DNA of 64,000 bases from positions 868,001 through 932,000 of the forward strand of contig CAVUFH010000003.1 in the NCBI GenBank assembly GCA_963740835.1, read 5' to 3'. The stretch is from CAVUFH01 sp963740835 (lineage in GTDB: Bacteria; Actinomycetota; Acidimicrobiia; IMCC26256; PALSA-610). Positions 17,040-24,903 of the stretch are shown piece by piece (position 1 is the first letter of the stretch; the number at the start of each line of letters is the position of its first letter). The notes beneath the pieces are model-generated. The model made no database searches. It was not told the DNA's origin and saw only the letters and a list, made by a program, of their open reading frames with translations. Position numbers and translations under genes: made by a program.

Positions 17040-17126
17040 GCCACACAGGCATCGCGAGGCACGCTCGACAACTTCATCCGCAGCGACATATGGTCACGGT
17101 CCCAGCGGGAGGAGTAGGGAGTCTGC

Positions 17127-17321
17127 GTGGGGCCGGAGCTGAGTAAGGCGCGCTTTCTCACTGTGCAGGAAGTCGCGGATTTGATGCGGGTGTCTTCGAT
17201 GACCGTCTACCGGCTGATCAAGGCCGGTGATCTACCGGCGGTGCGCGTCGGCAGGTCGTTCCGAGTGGCCGAATCAGACGTGAACGTCTATCTGGCCAGT
17301 CGGTACACGCAGGCCGGATAG
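17127..17321 (+). CDS. BldC-like small MerR-type DNA-binding protein
   Basis: This protein of 64 residues consists of a winged helix of the excisionase/MerR type (FLTVQEVADLMRVSSMTVYR, then RSFRVAESDVNVYL). Size and sequence closely match Streptomyces BldC, a developmental regulator that polymerises on direct repeats. The GTG start at 17127 has GGAGGAG about 17 bases upstream. The conserved location behind proC supports the assignment. Confidence 0.87.
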   Translation: MGPELSKARFLTVQEVADLMRVSSMTVYRLIKAGDLPAVRVGRSFRVAESDVNVYLASRYTQAG

Positions 17322-17369
17322 TCGAGCAGATCCCGACGGTCGGTCCGCCGGCCGGTAGCGTCGTCGCTG

Positions 17370-18197
17370 GTGGCGTCGCGCTTCGAGTTCGTCTCGTTTC
17401 TCTCGGATTACGGACACACCGACGAGTTCGTCGGTGTGTGTCATGCCGTCATCGTGGATCTCGCGCCGCAGTTGCGGATCGTCGACATCACCCACGACGT
17501 CCCTCCGTTCGACATCCGCGCCGGTGGGCTCGCGCTCGCGCGGGCCGTCCAGTACCTGCCGCAGGGTCTCGTGCTCGCGGTCGTCGATCCCGGCGTCGCG
17601 ACCAACCGGCGCTGCATCGTCGTGGAGGTCGCGAACGGCATGCTTGTCGGCCCCGACAACGGTCTGCTGGCGCCGGCGGTAGCACTGCTCGGCGGCCCAG
17701 AGCGCGTCGTCGTGCTCGAGAACGAGGACTACCAGCTCTCGGCGCCGGGTCCGACATTCGCGGGGCGCGACATCATGGCCCCCGCGATCGCACACATCGC
17801 GAACGGGATCCCGCTCGCCGTCCTGGGCGACGACATCGACCCGGCGTCCCTGACGCCTGGGATCCTCCCGCTGCCGAACGTCGAGAACGGCCAGGTCCAA
17901 GCCGAGGTGCTCTGGGTCGACCGGTTCGGGAACTGCCAGTTGAACGTCGACCCCGAAGTCCTGCACTCCCTCGGTGCCGCTCCCGGCGACACGATCGAGG
18001 TCCGGATGGGCGAGGCCGGCCGCCGCGCCCGTTGGGCCCACGCGTTCGCCGATGCCAACCCGTCGGAGTTGTTGCTGATCGTCGATTCGTACGGGAGTTG
18101 CGCGCTGGCGTACGACCGCCAGTCGGCGGCTGCTCTGCTGAAGCTCCGCGCCGGCAGCACCGTCGTACTGGTCCCGCAGGGAGGGGGCACAGCATGA
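17370..18197 (+). CDS. SAM hydrolase family protein (DUF62, chlorinase/fluorinase-related)
   Basis: This cytoplasmic protein of 275 residues belongs to the S-adenosyl-L-methionine hydroxide adenosyltransferase family, which hydrolyses SAM to adenosine and methionine. The N-terminus FLSDYGHTDEFVGVCHAVI, the VVDPGVATNRR segment, and GRDIMAPAIAH hold the family's Asp, Arg and His positions. The C-terminal beta domain carries VDRFGNCQLN. Halogenase activity is unlikely given ordinary family features. The start is GTG at 17370. Two tiny membrane-protein genes follow without gaps. Confidence 0.88.
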   Translation: MASRFEFVSFLSDYGHTDEFVGVCHAVIVDLAPQLRIVDITHDVPPFDIRAGGLALARAVQYLPQGLVLAVVDPGVATNRRCIVVEVANGMLVGPDNGLLAPAVALLGGPERVVVLENEDYQLSAPGPTFAGRDIMAPAIAHIANGIPLAVLGDDIDPASLTPGILPLPNVENGQVQAEVLWVDRFGNCQLNVDPEVLHSLGAAPGDTIEVRMGEAGRRARWAHAFADANPSELLLIVDSYGSCALAYDRQSAAALLKLRAGSTVVLVPQGGGTA

Positions 18198-18289
18198 GGT
18201 GGGGGACCAGCCTGGTGCTGGTCGTGCTGCTGGTGTTGATCCTGATCGCCGCGATCATCCAGTTCGTGTTCCGCCTCGGCCCCAGCTAG
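18194..18289 (+). CDS. Small membrane peptide, 31 residues
   Basis: This 31-residue product is one transmembrane helix (LVLVVLLVLILIAAIIQFVF) with a short basic start and a short tail. Its ATG overlaps the stop codon of the SAM hydrolase gene by 4 bases (ATGA) and a further small membrane-protein gene begins directly after its stop, so the arrangement looks like a real operon rather than chance. I do not recognise it. Confidence 0.6.
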   Translation: MRWGTSLVLVVLLVLILIAAIIQFVFRLGPS

Positions 18290-18490
18290 ATGCCCCGGCC
18301 GGATCTCCCGATCCCGAATCTGCCGATCCCGAATCTGATCGCGGTCCTGCTGGTCGGCCTCGTCGCCGCGCTGTCCGGCGTGCTGCTGATCGCGAACGAC
18401 GTCGTTTGGATGGCGATCGTCACCCTCGTGCTCGCCGCGGTGCTCATCGCCGTGGCCGTCGCCGGCCTCCGCGCCCGCCTCCGCAACTGA
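18290..18490 (+). CDS. Small membrane protein, 66 residues
   Basis: This product begins with a duplicated proline-rich motif (LPIPNLPIPNL) and continues as two transmembrane helices (LIAVLLVGLVAALSGVLLIA and VVWMAIVTLVLAAVLIAVAV). The ATG follows the previous stop codon with no gap. The family is unknown to me; the duplicated PIPNL segment might lie along the membrane surface. Confidence 0.6.
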   Translation: MPRPDLPIPNLPIPNLIAVLLVGLVAALSGVLLIANDVVWMAIVTLVLAAVLIAVAVAGLRARLRN

Positions 18491-18834
18491 CCCGTCGTAC
18501 TTGCGTGACTTCGCCCACTGTCACGGGGGTCGAACTCACGCAAGAACGCTCGCCGACGCAGCTCCAATCGCGGCGCAGCCGCCTCTCAGCAAGGAGGCGG
18601 CAAAGAAACAGGGGACCCGGCCGCGATTGCGGACGTTGGTGGGGCGGGCTGGGAGGCTGCGTGTGTGGAGGTCCCCGAGGATTTCTCGGTGACGACCACA
18701 CCGCCCGCTCACACGACCGGGACCCCCGATCTTGTACACAACACAACGACACGCACGGCGCGATGCTTGAGCAAGAATTCTCACACTTCGTGGCCACGGA
18801 CCGCGCGCGCGATCCGGCGTAGCCTCCGGCCCCG
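18491..18834. other. Gene-free region with hairpin, 344 bases
   Basis: No convincing gene is seen here. The left edge holds an inverted repeat: CTTGCGTGACTTCG at 18500-18513 pairs with its near-complement at 18531-18544 (one mismatch), with a loop of about 17 bases, placed as a possible terminator of the small-protein operon. A second short hairpin has arms GCCGCCTC (18578-18585) and GAGGCGGC (18594-18601). The right half is AT-richer than the surroundings and may hold the promoter of the acyl-CoA ligase gene. Confidence 0.5.
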
Positions 18835-20367
18835 ATGAACCTCGTCGCGGCCCTGCTCGGCGCCGCTGCCACCGCTCCGCAGAAATCCGCGCTCGTCGGT
18901 GCGGGCGATCCCGTGAGCCACGGCGAGCTCGCCGCGCGCGCGGCGCGCGCGGCCGGACTGCTCGCCGCCCGCGTCGACGTGGGGGATCGCGTCGCGTTGC
19001 TCGCCGGCAACGAGCCCGCATTCGTGTCCGCGTATCTCGGCACGCTCGCGGCCGGCGCGGTGGCCGTGCCGCTGAATCCGGCGTCCCCCGCGCACGAACT
19101 CGCGCGCCAGCTGGAGATCGCGGTGCCCGCGCTGATGGTCGCGTCACCGGAACACGCCGATCGCGCGCGTCGGGCTGCGTCGCGCGCCGACGCCACAACC
19201 CCGGTGCTCGTGCTCGACGCCGGCGTCAGCGATGCGGCTGACGTCCGTCCCCCAGTTGCGCGCGGTGCCGAGGATCTCGCGGTGTTGTTGTTCACCGCGG
19301 GCACTGCCGGTCCGTCGAAGGCCGCGATGCTCACGCACGGATCGCTGCTCGCGAACCTCGAACAGCTGCAAGGCCACGCGGGTCTGCGCATCGAGGCAAC
19401 CGATGTCGTGCTGGGCGTGCTCCCGTTCTTCCACGTCTTCGGCTTGAACGTCGTGCTCGACTTGGCATTGCTCGCAGGCGCCTCGGTCGCGTTGGTCGAC
19501 CACTTCCATCCCGCCGAAGCACTCGCGCGCGTACACCGAGACCACGTGACCGTGATCGCGGCCGTGCCCGCGGTGTACGCCGCCTGGAGCGCGCTCGGTG
19601 CCGATGACGCGCCTCGGGACGCGCTCAATGGGGTGCGGTTGTGTGTGTCCGGCGCGGCTGCGCTCCCGGTCGAAATCGCGCGTCGGATGCAGGCGCGCTT
19701 CGGTGTCGGTGTGCACGAGGGCTACGGATTGACCGAAGCGTCACCGGTGGTGACGACGAGCGCGGTCGCGGCGCGGCCCCGCGCCGGATCGATCGGTCCC
19801 CCGCTCCCTGGCGTCGACGTGCGCCTCGTCGACACGGAAGATCGTGACGTTCTGGAAGGTGATCCCGGCGAGATCCTCGTGCGCGGTCCGAACGTGTTCG
19901 CAGGGTACTGGGAGGATCCCGACGCGACCGCGCAAGTCCTCACCGGCGACGGCTGGTTGCGCACCGGTGACATTGCCGTCGCCGACGAAGACGGATGGCT
20001 CACGCTCGTCGAGCGGGCGAAGGACGTCATCATCGTTTCCGGGTTCAACGTCTTCCCCGGTGAGGTCGAAGACGCGATCGCAGACCACCCGGCCGTCGCC
20101 GAGGTCGCGGTGATCGGCGAGCCTCACCCGCGCACCGGCGAGACAGTGGTCGCGTTCGTCGTGCCTGTCGCCGGCGCGCAACCCGATCCGGTCGAGTTGC
20201 TCCGTCACGCGGGCCGTCGGCTGGCGCGCTACAAGCTCCCGACGCGCGTCGAGGTCGTCTCCGAGTTGCCGCGTTCGTTCACGGGCAAGTTGCTGCGCCG
20301 CGAGTTGTCGTCTGGCGACGAGAGGACGCGCGGCTTGGCCGACGACGTCACGACGAATCCCGCGTAG
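18835..20367 (+). CDS. Acyl-CoA synthetase/AMP-dependent ligase
   Basis: This adenylate-forming ligase of 510 residues activates a carboxylic acid as an acyl-AMP and then transfers it to CoA. The P-loop reads TAGTAGPSKA (usual T-S/T-G-T-T-G-x-P-K-G), followed by YGLTEASPVV, the GDIAVADEDGWL hinge, GFNVFPGEVED and the catalytic C-terminal lysine in RSFTGKLLRREL. The substrate, a fatty or other organic acid, is not evident. Its last 139 bases overlap the convergent membrane protein gene. Confidence 0.88.
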   Translation: MNLVAALLGAAATAPQKSALVGAGDPVSHGELAARAARAAGLLAARVDVGDRVALLAGNEPAFVSAYLGTLAAGAVAVPLNPASPAHELARQLEIAVPALMVASPEHADRARRAASRADATTPVLVLDAGVSDAADVRPPVARGAEDLAVLLFTAGTAGPSKAAMLTHGSLLANLEQLQGHAGLRIEATDVVLGVLPFFHVFGLNVVLDLALLAGASVALVDHFHPAEALARVHRDHVTVIAAVPAVYAAWSALGADDAPRDALNGVRLCVSGAAALPVEIARRMQARFGVGVHEGYGLTEASPVVTTSAVAARPRAGSIGPPLPGVDVRLVDTEDRDVLEGDPGEILVRGPNVFAGYWEDPDATAQVLTGDGWLRTGDIAVADEDGWLTLVERAKDVIIVSGFNVFPGEVEDAIADHPAVAEVAVIGEPHPRTGETVVAFVVPVAGAQPDPVELLRHAGRRLARYKLPTRVEVVSELPRSFTGKLLRRELSSGDERTRGLADDVTTNPA

Positions 20368-21002
20368 ACCACCGAGATACCTGTCGCGAGGGAGATCGCG
20401 AACGCTTCGTCGTGACCGACGGTGCCTTGGATCAGCCCGCCGCTCGACAGCACGAGCGTTCCGAGCGCGATCAACACGTTGCCGAGCGCGAGTCGCCCGC
20501 TCCCTGGCGTACGCAGGCGCGAGAACCGCCAAGCCGACCACAGCGCGCCGCCGATCAGCACGACCGCACCGACGCCGCTGCCGATGCCTGCGAGCGCACG
20601 CGGCAGCGCGTCGAGGTGCTCGCTGCCGATCGGGAGCGTGTCGGTCGGGATCGTGCCGTGAATCGGCGTCGAAAGCATCACGCCCGTCGCGAGACCGCTG
20701 AAGAACACGAGGCCGGCGCGCACCGGGTTGCCGATGCGCCGGCCCCACAGCAGATACACGGTGCCGAGCGCGAGCCACGGCACGTTCACGATCGCGCCGA
20801 GCAGATAGAAGATCCGGAAGGTCCCTTCGTCCCACCCGGTGGACGATCCGGTCGCGAACGCGGCGGAGGCGAGCGCGAAGAGCGCGAGGGCAACCGTCCA
20901 CGCCGCTTGGTGCGGCGCGCGGGAGCGTGACCACCGCACCGCCGTGGCCTGGGCGAACACGGTCGCGACGGCAGTGGCGATGAAGGCAAGACCGGCGACC
21001 AT
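20229..21002 (-). CDS. Multi-pass membrane protein, unknown function
   Basis: This protein of 257 residues has about seven hydrophobic helices (for example WTVALALFALASAAFATGSS and ALAGIGSGVGAVVLIGGALW) and a hydrophilic C-terminal tail of about 35 residues. I do not recognise a named family. The tail is encoded in the stretch overlapping the acyl-CoA ligase gene on the other strand (20229-20367), so the true stop might be an accident of frame. The membrane part is convincing. Confidence 0.72.
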   Translation of the reverse strand: MVAGLAFIATAVATVFAQATAVRWSRSRAPHQAAWTVALALFALASAAFATGSSTGWDEGTFRIFYLLGAIVNVPWLALGTVYLLWGRRIGNPVRAGLVFFSGLATGVMLSTPIHGTIPTDTLPIGSEHLDALPRALAGIGSGVGAVVLIGGALWSAWRFSRLRTPGSGRLALGNVLIALGTLVLSSGGLIQGTVGHDEAFAISLATGISVVYAGFVVTSSAKPRVLSSPDDNSRRSNLPVNERGNSETTSTRVGSL

Positions 21003-21023
21003 GAGCGGCCGCGAGCGTAATGG

Positions 21024-21203
21024 GTGGGTCGCGGACCGACGCCTTCGCGCCGAAGGCCGCGGCGGCGGAGGGAGCGGGTGGGAGGGGAAGGGTGGGTCGC
21101 GGACCGACGCCTTCGCGCCGAAGGCCGCGGCGGCGGAGGGAGCGGGTGGGAGGGGAAGGGTGGGTCGCGGACCGACGCCTTCGCGCCGAAGGCCTCGGCG
21201 GCG
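21024..21203. repeat. 68-bp-period tandem repeat, about 2.7 copies
   Basis: Units begin at 21025, 21093 and 21161, exactly 68 bp apart, with near-identical sequence; the last copy is cut short. Each contains GCCTTCGCGCCGAAGGC, a perfect 7-base-arm hairpin, and ends in a purine-rich GGAGGGAGCG stretch. It lies between the divergent membrane protein and rex. The shared 68-bp period and motif order link it to the array at 34862-35146. Confidence 0.9.
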
Positions 21204-21223
21204 GACGGATGAAGCCGCCTACT

Positions 21224-21241
21224 TTGAGAAATCGCTCACAA
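21224..21241 (+). promoter_or_regulatory. Candidate Rex operator upstream of rex
   Basis: The 18-mer TTGAGAAATCGCTCACAA (reverse TTGTGAGCGATTTCTCAA) matches the Rex operator pattern TTGTGA-n6-TCACAA with one mismatch. It sits about 20 bases before the rex coding region and overlaps a TACTTT hexamer at 21220-21225 that could be the -10 box, so it would suit NADH-responsive autorepression. Confidence 0.65.
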
Positions 21242-21260
21242 GGTCAGTACGGTGGGTGCG

Positions 21261-21920
21261 ATGGCGGACGCAGCAGGACGCAGGATCCCCGAGGCCACGG
21301 TGGCGCGCCTGCCGCTCTACTACCGAGCCCTGCTCGAGACCGCCGAGCACCAGGTCGCGACGATCTCCTCCGAGCGCCTGGCCGAGCTCGCGGGTGTGAA
21401 CGCGGCCAAGGTCCGGAAGGATCTCTCCTATCTGGGCTCCTACGGCACCCGCGGTGTCGGCTACGACGTCGAGTACCTGCTGCACGAGATCAGCCGCGAG
21501 CTCGGGCTCACCCGGGACTGGCCCGTCGTCATCGTCGGCATCGGAAACCTCGGCCGAGCGCTTGCGAACTACCGCGGCTTCGGCGCCCGCGGGTTTCGCG
21601 TCGTTGCGTTGGTGGACGCCGATCCCGCGCTCGTCGGCGAGCTGGTGAGCGATCAGCCCGTCGAACCGATCGCGGACCTCGATCGGATCGTGAAGGAACG
21701 CCAGATCGCGATTGCGATCCTCGCCACGCCTGCGGCCGTCGCCCAAGACGTCGCCGACCAGTTGGTGGAGGCGGGCGTGAGCTCGATCCTCAACTTCGCT
21801 CCCGCCGTGCTCACGGTCCCCGAGGGCGTCTCGTTGCGGAAGGTCGACCTCGCCATCGAGCTCCAGATCCTCTCCTTCTACCAGCTGCGGCGCGGCCTCC
21901 CGACCGGCGCGTATCCATGA
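21261..21920 (+). CDS. rex: Redox-sensing transcriptional repressor Rex
   Basis: Rex senses the NADH/NAD+ ratio and represses respiratory and fermentation genes. The protein has about 219 residues. A winged helix (RLPLYYRALLE, then VNAAKVRKDLSYLGSYGTRGVGY) is followed by a Rossmann domain with VGIGNLGRAL and the C-terminal swap helix IELQILSFYQL. The ATG at 21261 is used; GTG at 21252 is possible. As in Streptomyces it heads a haem-synthesis cluster (siroheme synthase and hemA follow) and has its own likely operator upstream. Confidence 0.95.
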   Translation: MADAAGRRIPEATVARLPLYYRALLETAEHQVATISSERLAELAGVNAAKVRKDLSYLGSYGTRGVGYDVEYLLHEISRELGLTRDWPVVIVGIGNLGRALANYRGFGARGFRVVALVDADPALVGELVSDQPVEPIADLDRIVKERQIAIAILATPAAVAQDVADQLVEAGVSSILNFAPAVLTVPEGVSLRKVDLAIELQILSFYQLRRGLPTGAYP

Positions 21921-22011
21921 ACGCGGCACGGTCCGCGGCCCCGGCGCAGCACAGAGGCGCGGTCGCTCGGGCGGGGCAGACTGGTGATCGAGCGCAGGAG
22001 TTCGGAGCCGC

Positions 22012-22665
22012 ATGAGCGTGGCCCGACCCGGGCTTGCCGGAATCCCGGTCAACCTCCTCGTCCGGGGGCGGCGGGTCGTGGTGGTCGGCGCCGGCCGCAT
22101 CGCGGCGCGCAAGATCGAGGCGCTGCTCGACGGCGACGCGGAGGTCGTGGTCGTCGCCCCGCACATCGGTGACGAGGTGCGGGGCTGGGCGGACCAGGGC
22201 CGCTGCACCGTGCTGGCCCGGGCGTTCGAACCCGCCGATCTCGACGGCGCGTGGCTCGCCTACACCGCCACGGATGACCCCGCCGCCAACTGGGCGGTGT
22301 TCGCGGCCGCCGAGGAACGCCGAATTTGGGCCAACAGCGCCGACGATCCCGACAACTGCTCGTTTACCCTGATGTCCGTCGTCCGCCGTTCGGATCTCGT
22401 GATCGCGATCGGTACCGGTGGGCGCAGTCCGGCGTTGGCGTCGTACCTCCGACGCACGCTCGGAGAGGAGATCGGCCCTGAGTACGCCACGCTGCTCGAC
22501 ATGTTGTCCGAGGCCCGGGAAGCGCTCCGGGCTTCCGGGCGTTCCAGTGAAGATGCCGATTGGCAGCAGGCGTTCCGGTCGGGCATCGTGGACCTGGTCC
22601 GTTCCGGGCGCCTCGACGAGGCGAAGGAGCTCTTGAGCACGTGTCTCTCATCGTCGTCGGCCTGA
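22012..22665 (+). CDS. Precorrin-2 dehydrogenase/sirohydrochlorin ferrochelatase-type protein
   Basis: This cytoplasmic NAD-dependent enzyme of 217 residues resembles Met8/CysG N-terminal domains, which convert precorrin-2 to sirohydrochlorin and can insert iron to make siroheme. The N-terminal Rossmann motif VVVGAGRIAARKIEAL and the segment YTATDDPAANWAV are clear. The C-terminal helical part includes GTGGRSPALASYLRR. It lies between rex and hemA, overlapping hemA by about 25 bases. Confidence 0.88.
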   Translation: MSVARPGLAGIPVNLLVRGRRVVVVGAGRIAARKIEALLDGDAEVVVVAPHIGDEVRGWADQGRCTVLARAFEPADLDGAWLAYTATDDPAANWAVFAAAEERRIWANSADDPDNCSFTLMSVVRRSDLVIAIGTGGRSPALASYLRRTLGEEIGPEYATLLDMLSEAREALRASGRSSEDADWQQAFRSGIVDLVRSGRLDEAKELLSTCLSSSSA

Positions 22666-23912
22666 ACCACCGCACCGTCCCCGTCGAGTTGCTCGAACGG
22701 ATGACGGTGTCGGAAGTGGTGCTGCCCAAGGTGCTGCACGACCTGGTCGCGCGCGAACACCTCCTCGAAGTCGTCGTGCTCTCGACGTGCAACCGCACCG
22801 AGATCTACGCGCGCTGCACCCGCTTCCACGCCGCCGTCGGCGACGTCGCGGATTTCCTCGGCGCGCACTCCGGTGCCGACCCCGACGATCTCGCCGATCA
22901 CTTGTACACCTACTACGACGACGCCGCGGTCACGCACCTCTTCTCGGTCGCCGCGGGGCTCGACTCCATGATCGTCGGCGAGCACGAGATCCTCGGCCAG
23001 GTCCGGCACGCGTGGGAAGCCGCGGTGCGCGAGGGCAGCGCGACCCAGATGCTGCCGCAGTTGTTCCGCCACGCGGTCGAGTCGGGCAAGCGGGCGCGCA
23101 CCGAGACCGCGATCGGCCGGCACTCCGTGTCGATCCCGGCGGCGGCGGTGTCGGTCGCGGCCGAACAACTCGGGACGCTCGAGCACGCGCACATCCTCGT
23201 GATCGGTGCTGGCAACATGGGTCGCGGCCTCGCGTCGACGTTGCGGTCGCGCGGTGTCGCGGATCTCCTCGTCGCCAACCGGACTGCGGCGCACGCCGAC
23301 GTGCTCGCCGCGCACGTCGATGGTGCGGCGATCCCGCTCACCGATGTCGCCGACACGCTCGTCGACGTCGACGTCGTGTTCTCGTCCACCGCCTCGGACG
23401 AAGTCTTGCTCGAGCGCTCGACCGTCGAGATGGTCATGGCGTGTCGTGACGGTCGCCCGTTGTTGATCGTGGATGTCGCCCTGCCACGCGACGTCGATCC
23501 CGGGGTGCACGAGATCAACGATGTCACTCTGCTCGACCTCGACGACCTGAAGGACTACGCGCAACGCTCCGCGTCGTTGCGCCGCGGTGAGATCGGCAAG
23601 GTCCGCGAGATCCTGTCCGCCGAGATCGAGCGGTACCGCACGGAGCGCGCCGCCCGTGAAGTTGCGCCGCTCGTGCGCGCGTTGCGGTCGCTCGGCGAGG
23701 ACGTGCGAGTCAACGAGCTCGAGCGCTATCGCGCCAAGCTCGCCGGCCTCGACCCCGACACGCGCGAAGCGGTCGAGGCGCTCACCCATGCGATCGTGAA
23801 CAAGCTGCTCCACGAGCCGACCGTGCGGGTCAAGGACGCGGCGGGCACGCCTCGCGGCGGGTACTACGCCGACGCGCTCGGCGCGCTGTTCGACCTGCCC
23901 GTTGCCGAATAG
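22641..23912 (+). CDS. hemA: Glutamyl-tRNA reductase
   Basis: This enzyme reduces glutamyl-tRNA to glutamate-1-semialdehyde, the first committed step of C5-pathway haem synthesis. It has 423 residues. The N-terminus GLNHRTVPVELLERM is typical, the catalytic cysteine is in STCNRTEIYA, GEHEILGQVR is conserved, and an NADPH-binding domain follows (IGAGNMGRGLA). The C-terminal dimerisation helix is present. GTG at 22641 matches the family N-terminus and overlaps the preceding gene. Confidence 0.95.
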   Translation: MSLIVVGLNHRTVPVELLERMTVSEVVLPKVLHDLVAREHLLEVVVLSTCNRTEIYARCTRFHAAVGDVADFLGAHSGADPDDLADHLYTYYDDAAVTHLFSVAAGLDSMIVGEHEILGQVRHAWEAAVREGSATQMLPQLFRHAVESGKRARTETAIGRHSVSIPAAAVSVAAEQLGTLEHAHILVIGAGNMGRGLASTLRSRGVADLLVANRTAAHADVLAAHVDGAAIPLTDVADTLVDVDVVFSSTASDEVLLERSTVEMVMACRDGRPLLIVDVALPRDVDPGVHEINDVTLLDLDDLKDYAQRSASLRRGEIGKVREILSAEIERYRTERAAREVAPLVRALRSLGEDVRVNELERYRAKLAGLDPDTREAVEALTHAIVNKLLHEPTVRVKDAAGTPRGGYYADALGALFDLPVAE

Positions 23913-23926
23913 TCCGCGGCGCGGAT

Positions 23927-24017
23927 GATGCGCATCGCCCAGTGACACGTATCGCCCAATGACACGTATCGCCCAATGACACGTATCGCCCAATGACACG
24001 TATCGCCCAATGACACG
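23927..24017 (+). repeat. 17-bp tandem repeat running into the hemC start
   Basis: Units of GACACGTATCGCCCAAT begin at 23944, 23961, 23978 and 23995. A diverged copy lies on each side (23927 and 24012), and the last one contains the hemC N-terminal codons. Every unit carries ATGACACG, a copy of the hemC start, but because 17 is not a multiple of three successive ATGs fall in different frames. Confidence 0.92.
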
Positions 24018-24903
24018 TGTCGCGACGCGTGGCAGCCGGCTCGCGCGGTGGCAAGCCGAACACGTCGGCGCGCGCCTCGGCGGCGACGTCGAGTACGTCC
24101 TCGTCGAGACGCACGGCGACGCCGACCAGACCTCCGACATCCATCGCATGGGCGGACAAGGCGTGTTCGTGAAAGAGGTGCAGCAGGCCGTGCTGGAAGG
24201 CCGGGCCGACATCGCGGTGCACTCGGCCAAGGACCTGCCCGCCGTGACCGCACGCGGCCTCGTCCTCGCGTCGATCCCCGAACGGGCGGACCCGCGCGAC
24301 GCGCTGGTCGGTGTCGCCCTCGATGCGGTACCGGCCGGTGGACGCATCGGCACCGGCTCCGTACGCCGCCGGGCCCAGCTCGCGCACCTCCGACCCGACC
24401 TCGCATTCGGCCCGCTGCGCGGGAACATCGAGACGCGGCTGCGCAAGCGGGGCGACGAGGGCTACGACGCGATCGTCGTCGCGTTCGCGGCGCTGGAACG
24501 CCTGGGCCTCGCCGGCGAAGTCGCCGAGGTGTTGGACCCGGCGCGCATGCTGCCGCAAGTCGCGCAAGGCGCACTCGGTGTGGAATGCCGGGTCGACGAC
24601 GCCGAGACGCGCTCCCGCCTCGAAGCGATCGACGACGTCGACGCGCACACGGCCGTCGCCGCCGAACGAGCGTTCCTCGCCGAGCTCGGCGGCGGGTGCA
24701 ACCTTCCGTGCGGCGCGCTCGCAACCGTCACCGACGGAACGGTCGTGCTCGACGTGCTCCTCGCATCGCTCGACGGTCACGTCGTGCTGCGCGCCCAGGC
24801 CGACGGACGCGTTGCCGAGGAAGTCGGACGGGCCGCCGCGAGCGACCTGCTCGAGCACCGCGGTGGTCGGGCCCTGCTCGACGCCGAGGGAGTCGCGCCG
24901 TGA
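24010..24903 (+). CDS. hemC: Porphobilinogen deaminase (hydroxymethylbilane synthase)
   Basis: This cytoplasmic enzyme joins four porphobilinogens into hydroxymethylbilane. It has 297 residues. The N-terminal ATRGSRLARWQA, HSAKDLPA, GTGSVRRRAQL and the cofactor-binding cysteine in GGGCNLPCGALA are present. The ATG at 24010 lies in the last copy of a 17-bp tandem repeat; no strong Shine-Dalgarno sequence is visible before it. The following cobA-hemD gene overlaps the stop by 4 bases. Confidence 0.94.
   Translation: MTRVATRGSRLARWQAEHVGARLGGDVEYVLVETHGDADQTSDIHRMGGQGVFVKEVQQAVLEGRADIAVHSAKDLPAVTARGLVLASIPERADPRDALVGVALDAVPAGGRIGTGSVRRRAQLAHLRPDLAFGPLRGNIETRLRKRGDEGYDAIVVAFAALERLGLAGEVAEVLDPARMLPQVAQGALGVECRVDDAETRSRLEAIDDVDAHTAVAAERAFLAELGGGCNLPCGALATVTDGTVVLDVLLASLDGHVVLRAQADGRVAEEVGRAAASDLLEHRGGRALLDAEGVAP

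Noticed and set aside
18491..18834. A tRNA, small-RNA gene or transposase remnant in the gene-free region
   Set aside because: The hairpins present do not make a cloverleaf, no CCA-ended acceptor stem was found, and the short frames show no transposase motif.
22260..24446. A 728-residue minus-strand frame opposite hemA and hemC
   Set aside because: It lies across two convincing genes and has low-complexity Arg-rich sequence; its repeat part is only the translated 17-bp repeat.
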